DNA of 31,832 nt from a virus. The stretch covers positions 1 through 31,832 of the IMG/VR virus record IMGVR_UViG_3300020446_000045; one strand, written 5' to 3'. This document shows positions 1-8,612 of this stretch, piece by piece; positions within the stretch are counted from its first letter, which is position 1, and each line of letters begins with the position of its first letter. The position numbers were made by a program, and so were the translations under genes. The notes under the pieces are model-generated. The model was not told where the DNA came from. It saw only the letters and a program-made list of their open reading frames with translations, and ran no database searches.

Positions 1-1411
1 GTGTAAATGCTATTGTAGAAGCGTAGTACGGATCATTACCTAGGCCAGGATCATATTTTGCAGGACTAGCACCATTATCTTTAAGAGTATGATTTTTAGA
101 ACTATAATCTTTAATCATTCCTCCTGTACCAGTCATAAGAACTGTACCAGTAACTTCAGTTAATGGTTCTGTTGGTGGAGTGAATGTATCAGTATAAACT
201 GCGGTGCCTTTTACTATTCTAAAATCACAAATGGAACTGTTATCGATATTGTGAGTACTTTGGGATACTGCTTTACCAATACCCATAGCAATGTTATTTC
301 CCACATTTCCGGTATAAGTCATTTGAGCAGTAACTACACCATTTCTATACAATTTTATATTATTACTTCCAGATCCATTTCTTACTAATGCATAGTGATA
401 CCATTGATTTTCATCTGCGGCTGAACTTTCTATTTCAATATTAGACCCACCATTCATCCAAATATTGTACTGATTATCGTGATTGGTTGTTTGTATCAGC
501 AGATTGGAATTTGTAGAATAATTTATATCCAATAATGTACCATAACCATCTTGTTGTTCATGCCAGTATTGCCACCACTCTATTGTGAAATCTCCTTGAG
601 CAAAATACCAATCAGCAGAAGCATTCCATACCAGACCTCCGCCACCATTGCTTTGGTTTTGTTTAAACATAAAAATACTATGTCTTACGTATGGACTATA
701 TGACTGTTTGGATACTCCATCTCCTGTTCCGTTCAAAGTTAATGTAACATTATTTCCGGAAAAATCCTGAAAATTTTCGAAATTATTACCTGCAGTATTA
801 TCATCAGCAGTAATAAGTGCAATTGTTTTATGAGAGTTTTGCGTAGTGCCAGGTGCAAATGTTAAAGTCAATGGAACTGTGCCACTTCCAAAATTAACAC
901 CATCTGATGCTTTAAATGTAAGTGTAGCGCTAGTAGTAGATGCATCACTTTCTACCAGAGGTGTGATTGTAAATACAGAAGAGTCTTGACTTAATGTTCC
1001 AAGTCCAGCAAAACTACCATCCGATTCTACACTAAATGAGATAAGACCTCCAGGTGTATCTGAGTCAGTTGCAGTAAGTGTAATAGTTGTCGGTGAACCG
1101 TCTGTCGCAAGAACGATCGTGCCTGTAGGATCTATTGTAAGACTTGGTGATGCATTTATCAATCCAACGTTGAACCATCCAGATCCATTTGACATATACA
1201 ATCTGTTTGTTCCGGAAACATAAGCTTGTTGGCCTGCTTCTAAATTACTTATAGGTAAAGAATCGACTGTAGAAAAATGTTCTAGTCCAATAGATTTTAC
1301 TTGTGCAGAATCAACACCAGTAGGAGATGATGTATTTAAAAACGCTAAGTTGTTTATGTTTTGAGCTTCGGACTTACCTAAAATTCCTGCTATATCTCTA
1401 GATCTTCCCAT
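1..1411 (-). CDS. LamG/concanavalin A-like lectin fibre protein, 3' end outside window
   Basis: The reading frame starts at ATG 1411 and stays open to the left edge, so about 470 residues are visible and the C-terminus is missing. The start lies 3 nt after the stop of the upstream gene. Residues 1-85 form an anchor ending in TNRLYMSNGSGWFN. An Ig/cadherin-like beta region follows, roughly residues 90-195, with a DSDTPGG loop and an ASDGVNFG strand. From about residue 210 onward the pattern is that of a laminin-G/concanavalin A-like jelly roll: FTIEWWQYW, then QWYHYALVRNG, IKLYRNGV and a terminal DFRIVKGTAVYTD strand. Such domains bind glycans or proteins at cell surfaces. Together with its place at the end of the fibre operon this suggests a receptor-binding tip or side fibre. 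The fold is recognised by pattern only; the ligand is unknown. Confidence 0.8.
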   Translation of the reverse strand, partial: MGRSRDIAGILGKSEAQNINNLAFLNTSSPTGVDSAQVKSIGLEHFSTVDSLPISNLEAGQQAYVSGTNRLYMSNGSGWFNVGLINASPSLTIDPTGTIVLATDGSPTTITLTATDSDTPGGLISFSVESDGSFAGLGTLSQDSSVFTITPLVESDASTTSATLTFKASDGVNFGSGTVPLTLTFAPGTTQNSHKTIALITADDNTAGNNFENFQDFSGNNVTLTLNGTGDGVSKQSYSPYVRHSIFMFKQNQSNGGGGLVWNASADWYFAQGDFTIEWWQYWHEQQDGYGTLLDINYSTNSNLLIQTTNHDNQYNIWMNGGSNIEIESSAADENQWYHYALVRNGSGSNNIKLYRNGVVTAQMTYTGNVGNNIAMGIGKAVSQSTHNIDNSSICDFRIVKGTAVYTDTFTPPTEPLTEVTGTVLMTGTGGMIKDYSSKNHTLKDNGASPAKYDPGLGNDPYYASTIAFT

Positions 1412-1414
1412 CTA

Positions 1415-2989
1415 TTAACTCCACAAAATAATCTGACCGTGCCATCTTTGATCATCACCTTGCCCGGCACCAGCAGCTGGTCCACTAGTAAAATCTGTTG
1501 CGCCACTTGCTGTTCGAGTATAATCTAATAGATCTGCAGAGTTCCAATTTGCACCACTTGTAACTAAATCCTGATTGCTAGAGTTTTGCATGATAGTAAC
1601 GTAAGTTAGATCTGCATATCCAGATCCACCTCCACCTGTTCCACCATCATAGCCACCGCCGCCGCCTCCGCCGCCGCCTCCATAGTAGCCTCCACCACCA
1701 CCGCCGCCAGCGTCATAGTTTGAATTTGCACCGGTACCACCTTGCAATTCAGTACCAGCAGAAGGACTGCTGTGATATGAATTAGATCTAGACGCTGCCC
1801 TACCTCCGCGGGTTGTTAACGCTTTTTCACCTAAACCGTTATTGGTGTTTGTACTCCAAACATTATCACCGCTCCACTTACCAGAACCTGCATCTTGATT
1901 AAATGTGCCGCCGTCACCACCGCGATCGTTGGAACTTTGCCCTCCGGCACCTCCTCCTCCACCTACAACTGCAACTGCGTTAGCAAAATTAGCAGAATTT
2001 CCAGTAAATAGACCGGTGTATCCACCACCTGATGAGGAGAAATTATAACCATTACCGCTGTTTCCTCCGTTACCACCACCATAAATTCCACCGGCAGCAC
2101 CAGACGCGGTTGACGAACTATATCCACCACCTCCGACAAATATACGCATTGTTGTAACTCCGGCCGGAACTGTAACTTGCGCAACTCCAAGCGCGCCGTG
2201 TCCACCACGCCCGCCGCGATAACCATTACCTCCACCACCACCCATCATTGTAAGGTAAAATACTCCTCCTGGAGTTGTGCTAAGTGTAACCGCTGCACCG
2301 GCGTTATTTGATGAGTTGTTAGTAAAATCGACCCAATAAAAAGTCTGGCCTGTAACACTTGATGTGAATGACATTAATCCACTACCAATATTTGTACCCG
2401 CGATTGTTGGAGTTCCACTAAATCCTACTGCAGCGGCACCACCGTATGATATTGTAGAAGCTTGCACTACATGATTTATACCGTCTGACCATTTAAAGGT
2501 GTATATAAAATCTCCGTTAGAATCAGAAAGATTACCATTGGCAACTTCAATACCAATTGAGTCACGAGATTTAGGTGTGAAAGTAAATACAGACGAATCA
2601 ACTGTTATATCCACCATGTACTGAGCGCTATCAGTAACAGTCGACTGATTAAGAAGATTATTGTTATCAGAGTCTAATGCTTTTGCAGTAATTACGAGAG
2701 GTGTAGCTGAATCAGCAATTGAGTATGATGCATCAGGTTGTTCTGACCATCTTACATTTCTATTAACGAGAGTTGTATTATACCAGCCTGATCCATTTGA
2801 AACATAAAGTCTATTAGTGCTTTGTACAAAAGCTTCATCGCCTCCAGTCATACCAGAAGCAGGCAATGAATCTAACGTATCATAAACAGCAACACCAGAT
2901 CCTGCAATTGCTATAACTTCTGATGAATCTAAACCAGTAGTTCCTTGCTGCTCTTCTTTTGTTCTTCTTATACTACTCAGTGTTACCAT
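1415..2989 (-). CDS. Glycine-rich tail fibre tip / adhesin-like protein
   Basis: This 524-aa protein starts 1 nt after the stop of the large fibre gene. Its first ~85 residues resemble the N-terminus of the next gene downstream (TNRLYVSNGSGWYN against TNRLYMSNGSGWFN). A beta-rich region follows (about 90-200), with DSSVFTFTPKS matching DSSVFTITPLV in the neighbour. Residues ~245-465 are extremely glycine-rich, with GGGGGNGYRGGRGG, VGGGGGAGGQ and long G/Y runs near 430-460. The region resembles the glycine-rich domain of ALK-type receptors (Pfam Gly_rich) and, more loosely, the polyglycine tips of T4-like adhesins such as S16 gp38. The C-terminal ~60 residues are not glycine-rich and end in WHGQIILWS. 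I infer a distal receptor-binding protein. No catalytic motif is visible. Confidence 0.8.
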   Translation of the reverse strand: MVTLSSIRRTKEEQQGTTGLDSSEVIAIAGSGVAVYDTLDSLPASGMTGGDEAFVQSTNRLYVSNGSGWYNTTLVNRNVRWSEQPDASYSIADSATPLVITAKALDSDNNNLLNQSTVTDSAQYMVDITVDSSVFTFTPKSRDSIGIEVANGNLSDSNGDFIYTFKWSDGINHVVQASTISYGGAAAVGFSGTPTIAGTNIGSGLMSFTSSVTGQTFYWVDFTNNSSNNAGAAVTLSTTPGGVFYLTMMGGGGGNGYRGGRGGHGALGVAQVTVPAGVTTMRIFVGGGGYSSSTASGAAGGIYGGGNGGNSGNGYNFSSSGGGYTGLFTGNSANFANAVAVVGGGGGAGGQSSNDRGGDGGTFNQDAGSGKWSGDNVWSTNTNNGLGEKALTTRGGRAASRSNSYHSSPSAGTELQGGTGANSNYDAGGGGGGGYYGGGGGGGGGGYDGGTGGGGSGYADLTYVTIMQNSSNQDLVTSGANWNSADLLDYTRTASGATDFTSGPAAGAGQGDDQRWHGQIILWS

Positions 2990-2990
2990 A

Positions 2991-5900
2991 TTAGTTCTCT
3001 ATTAATATCCAACCTTGTGATGCATTATAGTATACAAGTCCAATAGCTGCTCTATCTACATCTATCACTAAATTACTGCTAGACCCCATAATGTTATTTG
3101 CATTTCTATCTATTATAATATTATATACTGAAGCATTTCCGGTTCCGTCAATTACTCTAACTTCATCTCCTAAAGCTGGAGAACCAGGTAACGTAAGTGT
3201 TACGGTTGTACTATTAGTATCAACTATGTTTTTACTTCCAGCAGATATGTTTTTACTTGCAGTAGCTTCTCCCCAAGTATTACCACCACTAGCATTAATC
3301 ATAGCTTGTACTTGTTGACGTCCTAAGCCAATATTATTACCGGTAAGTTTTTCAACAGTTACGTTATCACCGGCATCTGCTCCTACTCCTAGCGTAATAG
3401 TGTTTCCACCTGTAGCAGTAAAGTCTTCAGATCTAAGTAATAAACCATTCATATATACACTTACTAAGTCAGAGTCAAAAGCTAAAACCTGACCATTACT
3501 GTCTGCACCAGTAAAAATGCTTTGAGCGGCAGTAGCAGTGTATTCATATCTTACTTGTGATAGTGGAGAAGCAATTGATGAAAGATCTGCAGGAATAAAT
3601 GTGTAAATCTTAAGTTCATCATTTGCAGCAACAGGCTCATTCATTGTAAGAGTTTGTTCATTTGTTGCTACATAGTCAGATTGATCTACAAGAGCAATAC
3701 CGTTTAGGTAAACTAGTGCGCCTGATGATCGATAATATAAACGATTGCCGTGTCTATCATTTCCAGTAAATACGGTTTGACCTGAGTCTGCTACGAAATC
3801 ATATGATTTACCAGTAAATTCTTGTGCGTTAAAAGTCTGTACAATAAATTGATCAGATCCTATAGCCGCAGATTGTAAAGTGATTGTATCTCCACCTGAT
3901 ATAGCAAATTCAGATTCTTTAAGTGGATCACCATTTTTAAATATTTGAACATTACCGGTAAAACCTAAACCGCCACCAGTTAGTGTAGTTCCTGTTTGTC
4001 CAGTAAATACATATTGCTTAGTGTTTAATGAGGAAGCTACAGTACCTCTTGTAACTTTTACAGAGATAAAGTCTCCAGAGTCCGCAGGATCTAGTAATGT
4101 AAGTGCGGTACCAGTTGTTGTATAATCGTTAACATCTGAAATAAGAACACCGTTGACAAATACGGAAACAATTCCGTCAGACATTTGAAGTGTTTTTAAT
4201 CCACCTCTATCTATACCACTAAATACAGTTTGACCCGAATCAGCATCAAATTCAAATACTGTTTCTACCATAGCTTGGTGTGTATTTACTTGACCAATTG
4301 TTTCAATAACAGTAAGTGAATAACCACTATCAGCAACCGCTGTTAAGGATACAGCATCTGTTGTAGCTGTATAGTCAGTCGTCTCAACTAAGAGAATACC
4401 ATTTAAGTATACTTCAATATTTGCCGGCGTGATTGATAATGTATTACCAAATTTATCAGCACCTGCAAAGTTACCTTGTCCCGCTGTGGCATCGAAAAAA
4501 TACTTGTTGACTGCTAGTGTTCCTTGACCAATTGGTCCGACTCTAGCTAAAACATAATCAGAATCAATAAGATTTAAAGTTGCAGCAGAATCTACACCTG
4601 AGCCAGAGCCTCCACCACTAGGTGGTGTGTACTTAATAATTTGTACTACGTCATTTAAGTTAGCACCGGTTGTAAGTGTTACAGTAGTGCTATTTGTAAG
4701 CGTAAAGTCGTCAGAGTCTACGAGTAAAATACCATTTAAGTAAACATTTAATTGCGTATCGGAATCGTCATATGTTAATAGTAAACCGTTATCGTCAGAA
4801 TCTGCAAATGCTGTTTGAGCTGAATCGGCTGTAAATACATATTTTGTAAGTGTAATGCCATCTGCAGTTCCACCTCCACCTCCACCGCCACCGGTGTTAG
4901 TAGAAGGATTAAAAGTAAATACACCAGTAGAATTATCGTATTGTAATTGGCCTCCACCCGATGCTGCGCCGGTTGTAACTGATATACCTTGTCTTGCAGT
5001 AGATAGCGTAATACCAGCACCGGTGTATCTTGCAGTAACGTAAGCCGAATCAACAATAGCAATAATGTCAGCAGAGTCTACAGTTCCGCCTCCGCCAGTC
5101 GTCTGTCTGGCCTGTACATATGCACTATCAATTAATTGAGTTGTTAAAGATGAATCGAGGAATGCTGGTTTATTTGATAAGTCATTATAATTACCACTAA
5201 ATGTAGAACTAGCATTTGCAAGTTCTATCCAGTTTCCGCCATGAGCATAATAAGCTTTACCTGTTCCATGAACATGAGCAAACATACCGTGATAAGTTGA
5301 AGCACTTGGTAAGTCACCGGTAGTAGAATAAACATTGGCGTATAGTATTTTATTAGCACCAAAATCTATATCACCTAAACCAATTCGTGTTCTTTGTTGA
5401 ATATAATCAGAATCAATGCTTGCTAATCCAGCATTAACTGCACTATCACCTAAGGCATCGGTGTAATACTTATTTGATGACCCTTCTGTAAGATCGTCTG
5501 TAGTAAATCCAGTTAAGTTACGAGTCTGCGTAAATACAGCATTACCCATATATCCATGATTTACACACTGATAATATAAAACAGCAGGTGTTGCATCACT
5601 TACTACAATTTCAGTATATGCTCCTGCCTGACCAGCATTACCATTAAGAGTTACACCTGTAGTGTATGCTGTTGTTTTAGCAGCATCATAGTAAAACCTA
5701 ATTTGGTGGCTACTATTTGTACCATTATTTTGTAGAAATCTATAAGTGTTACCTGGAACAAATTGTAAGAATGGAGATTCCACTCCGTCAATTTGATAAC
5801 CATTAGAGGAACCAGAACCTTGATACCTGTGAGCGCTTGTTTTAGAAACAACCTCAACTGTAAATTCGTGCTGTGTTCCACCATCATGTTTAAACTCAAT

Positions 5901-8612
5901 ATACTTTGCATCAACAACTGCACCAGTACTAATTTCATCATCACCGCTTGAATTAAATATATTTTTAACGTCAGTAGATGTTAGTACTGTAGGTTTGTTG
6001 TTTAAATTATTATAGTTTAAATAGTAACTTCCATCTTGATTATCTAATGTATCGGCATCTACATTTAAGTTATCAACATATGTTTTATCAATAGTTGGTA
6101 TACTTGGTTTATTACTTAAATTATTATAATCTAAATAATATGATGGAGCTTCATTATTAAATCTATATGCGTTTGTAGCTATCTCTGCAGAATCTGCACC
6201 ACTAACTCTAGCTGCAATATAAGCTGAGTCGATGATTGCTGTAACTGATGCCGAGTCGACTCCAGCCGGAGATCTTGCAAGAACATATGCACTATCAACT
6301 ACTAATGATACTGTACCAGAGTCTAAAAAGTCAGATGTATTATATGTTATCTGTCTTGATTGTACGTATGTAGCATCTACAGTTGATGTAACTAATGATG
6401 AATCTTGAAATCGATCTCTTAGTTGGATATATGCAGAGTCAACAAGAGCTATAACTAAATCTGAATCCAATCCTGCAGAATTAATAATATCTAAGACTGT
6501 TGCAGAATCAACAAAGTCAGCACCAAATTTTGGAAGTAAAGGTAAGACAGTAGTTGAGTCTAGATAATTGGCATCATTTGTAAATGATGAAACAGTGGTC
6601 GGTACTCCAGTTAATGAACCATATGCAAAGTCTTGCCTTGCTTGTACATATGTACTATCAATTAATTGTATTGCATCTGCAGAATCTAAGAATGGAGCTG
6701 CAGCAACTCTTCCAAGAACATAAGCAGAGTCAACTGTATCTGTAACATTATTAATAATGGTAACTGTGATATTACTGTCTGTTTCAATAGCTGCGGCAAT
6801 ATATGTGGAATCAATAACTTCTTTAACTGTGTTAGAGTCTAAATAGTTTGCATCATTTGTAAATGTAGATATATCTAAGGCACTGGAAAGAGATGTAATA
6901 ACTGATGAATCGATTAAATGTGGACTAACGTTATCAGCTACAACTTTTACTTCATTGCCATTGTGTCTATTTGTAAATCTAAAATTACCTGAGTGTTGTT
7001 GTAGTTTTAAATCTCCAAGAACTAAAGTACTACCTGAAAGATATAGATCTCGCCAGAAATGATTTGAATCACCTAAGTCATATAGAGTTCCTGTAGCTGG
7101 TATAATATGCTGATCAACTGCACTAAGGTCGATTTGTGGAGTTCTTGCTTGAACGAAAGCTGAATCAATTGTTTCAACTAATGCAACTGTACCACTTGAA
7201 TCCGGAAGATTTATTGTGTTATCTTTTGTAGGATCAATCGCCTGAATTTTTGTTTCATTATTATTGTTTGACCCGCCTTCAAAAGCAATACTGGTAATAC
7301 TGTTAATGTTCTGGTCTAATTCTAGAGTAACATTATTTGCAGCAATACCTGCATTAATTTGACCAGTAGTTCCTAAAAATGTTAGTGTCTCTGTATCAGG
7401 TCTAAATGTATGTGAACCAGTGTTACCTGCCAATCCAAATGTGGCTCTGTTACGAACATGGTCACTATCAATAAGAGCAATGACTTCGGCAGAATCTAAG
7501 TAAGTTGCGTCTATTAAACCTGTAACATAAGACTGATCAACGACACCTTGTACGGTTGTGGAATCTAAATAATTAGCGTCATTTGTAAAAGTCGATACAT
7601 TCGTAGGTACACCAGTTAATGAACCATAAGCAAAATCCTGTCTCGCTTGTACATAAGCGGAATCTACAAGACCTGATACTAAGCTAGAGTCTATGTTACT
7701 TTGATTCTGTTGAATATATGTAGCATCAATTAATGTTTGTGCTGTAGTAGAATCCAGATAATTGGCATCGTTTGTAAAAGTCGATACATTAGTTGGTGCG
7801 CCTGTTAAAGATGAATACGCAAAGTCTTGTCTGGCCTGCACATAAGCAGAATCAACTTGTGTTTCTGTAATTAATTGAACTTGAGAAGAATCAGGTAGTG
7901 CAGCAATTTGCGCCAATAAAGTATTATAAGCATCGCTGTCATCGTTCAGTGCAGCAGCAAGTTCATTTAATGTATCTAAAGCACCAGGTGCTCCATCAAC
8001 TAAAGCATTAACTGCAGAATCGATAAGATTAATATAATCTTGTTTATGTAATCCGTCAAGTGTATCGGCATCAACATTTAAAGCATCAACAAAAGCTTTG
8101 TCAACATCAGTTGTAATAATATTAGAAACATCAACATTATCTAAAATGGCAGGTGGATTTAATGTATTAGCCCATTCTCTATAATAATTACCTGATTGCC
8201 CATTTAGTCTATACGCATTTGTAGCAGTCTCAGCCGAATCGTTTTGACGAGCCTGAATGTATGCGCTATCAATAAGATTTGTTGTAGTAGCTGAGTCAAC
8301 CTTTGGCCTAAACTCTTCCCAATTGTTAGAAGCATTAGGTAATTCACCAGTAGAACTATCTCTATATTGACCTGATTGGAGTTTAAAACTATAATACTGT
8401 TCAGCTTCAAAACCTTCATGAGCTTTCTTGACATAGATTAACATACCGTCTTGTAATCTTTGTCCAGTAATGTCTGATACTCTATCGCCGGAATCACCAC
8501 TGACGTAGCGTAAACCACCGCGCATCTCTGTGTCTAATACTATAGGATGATTAGAGCTAGGACTCCATGTTCCTGGCCATGCGTTTCTCGTAAGTCCGTT
8601 ATAGTCTGCCAT
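2991..8612 (-). CDS. Giant repeat-rich tail fibre with cupredoxin-like domain
   Basis: This 1873-aa protein starts at ATG 8612, overlapping the previous stop by 1 nt. From the N-terminus: a fibre head; NVDADTLDGL (~180) and LVDGAPGALDTLNELAAAL (~200-222), both common tail-fibre motifs; an array of at least 14 [IV]DSxY[VI]xxR motifs between ~110 and ~1190; TFTNDANYLDS repeats; a DLGDSNHFWRDLYLSGSTL segment; a cupredoxin-like domain (~895-1030) with H969, C1016, H1019 and M1022 in type-1 copper arrangement; a DLPSASTYHGMFAHVH segment (~1100), which I know from marine T4-like phages; six repeats of ~75 residues around a VYLNGILL hairpin (~1250-1755); and a beta-rich C-terminus ending in GWILIEN. 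It is most likely a long trimeric tail fibre or a major part of the distal host-recognition apparatus. Oligomeric state and metal binding are inferred. Confidence 0.82.
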   Translation of the reverse strand: MADYNGLTRNAWPGTWSPSSNHPIVLDTEMRGGLRYVSGDSGDRVSDITGQRLQDGMLIYVKKAHEGFEAEQYYSFKLQSGQYRDSSTGELPNASNNWEEFRPKVDSATTTNLIDSAYIQARQNDSAETATNAYRLNGQSGNYYREWANTLNPPAILDNVDVSNIITTDVDKAFVDALNVDADTLDGLHKQDYINLIDSAVNALVDGAPGALDTLNELAAALNDDSDAYNTLLAQIAALPDSSQVQLITETQVDSAYVQARQDFAYSSLTGAPTNVSTFTNDANYLDSTTAQTLIDATYIQQNQSNIDSSLVSGLVDSAYVQARQDFAYGSLTGVPTNVSTFTNDANYLDSTTVQGVVDQSYVTGLIDATYLDSAEVIALIDSDHVRNRATFGLAGNTGSHTFRPDTETLTFLGTTGQINAGIAANNVTLELDQNINSITSIAFEGGSNNNNETKIQAIDPTKDNTINLPDSSGTVALVETIDSAFVQARTPQIDLSAVDQHIIPATGTLYDLGDSNHFWRDLYLSGSTLVLGDLKLQQHSGNFRFTNRHNGNEVKVVADNVSPHLIDSSVITSLSSALDISTFTNDANYLDSNTVKEVIDSTYIAAAIETDSNITVTIINNVTDTVDSAYVLGRVAAAPFLDSADAIQLIDSTYVQARQDFAYGSLTGVPTTVSSFTNDANYLDSTTVLPLLPKFGADFVDSATVLDIINSAGLDSDLVIALVDSAYIQLRDRFQDSSLVTSTVDATYVQSRQITYNTSDFLDSGTVSLVVDSAYVLARSPAGVDSASVTAIIDSAYIAARVSGADSAEIATNAYRFNNEAPSYYLDYNNLSNKPSIPTIDKTYVDNLNVDADTLDNQDGSYYLNYNNLNNKPTVLTSTDVKNIFNSSGDDEISTGAVVDAKYIEFKHDGGTQHEFTVEVVSKTSAHRYQGSGSSNGYQIDGVESPFLQFVPGNTYRFLQNNGTNSSHQIRFYYDAAKTTAYTTGVTLNGNAGQAGAYTEIVVSDATPAVLYYQCVNHGYMGNAVFTQTRNLTGFTTDDLTEGSSNKYYTDALGDSAVNAGLASIDSDYIQQRTRIGLGDIDFGANKILYANVYSTTGDLPSASTYHGMFAHVHGTGKAYYAHGGNWIELANASSTFSGNYNDLSNKPAFLDSSLTTQLIDSAYVQARQTTGGGGTVDSADIIAIVDSAYVTARYTGAGITLSTARQGISVTTGAASGGGQLQYDNSTGVFTFNPSTNTGGGGGGGGTADGITLTKYVFTADSAQTAFADSDDNGLLLTYDDSDTQLNVYLNGILLVDSDDFTLTNSTTVTLTTGANLNDVVQIIKYTPPSGGGSGSGVDSAATLNLIDSDYVLARVGPIGQGTLAVNKYFFDATAGQGNFAGADKFGNTLSITPANIEVYLNGILLVETTDYTATTDAVSLTAVADSGYSLTVIETIGQVNTHQAMVETVFEFDADSGQTVFSGIDRGGLKTLQMSDGIVSVFVNGVLISDVNDYTTTGTALTLLDPADSGDFISVKVTRGTVASSLNTKQYVFTGQTGTTLTGGGLGFTGNVQIFKNGDPLKESEFAISGGDTITLQSAAIGSDQFIVQTFNAQEFTGKSYDFVADSGQTVFTGNDRHGNRLYYRSSGALVYLNGIALVDQSDYVATNEQTLTMNEPVAANDELKIYTFIPADLSSIASPLSQVRYEYTATAAQSIFTGADSNGQVLAFDSDLVSVYMNGLLLRSEDFTATGGNTITLGVGADAGDNVTVEKLTGNNIGLGRQQVQAMINASGGNTWGEATASKNISAGSKNIVDTNSTTVTLTLPGSPALGDEVRVIDGTGNASVYNIIIDRNANNIMGSSSNLVIDVDRAAIGLVYYNASQGWILIEN
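6550..7855 (-). repeat. Dispersed internal repeats in the giant fibre gene
   Basis: A unit of about 110 bases occurs at 7741-7855, 7553-7670 and 6550-6660, with a partial copy at about 6831-6880. Each full unit encodes DSAYVQARQDFAY, then SLTGVPTNV, then STFTNDANYLDS, with small changes. The first two copies sit about 188 nt (63 codons) apart. The copies differ mainly at third codon positions, so they are maintained as protein repeats and are not a fresh DNA duplication. They probably extend the fibre shaft and could serve as recombination sites. Confidence 0.8.

Noticed and set aside
1963-2241. 92-codon alternative minus-strand frame within the glycine-rich gene
   Set aside because: Shadow of the GGN-rich codons of the real gene (Val/Met/Leu-rich nonsense composition).
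6550-7860. CRISPR array suggested by repeated ~110-base units
   Set aside because: The repeats are long, imperfect, in frame and part of one protein; there are no short palindromic repeats with unique spacers.
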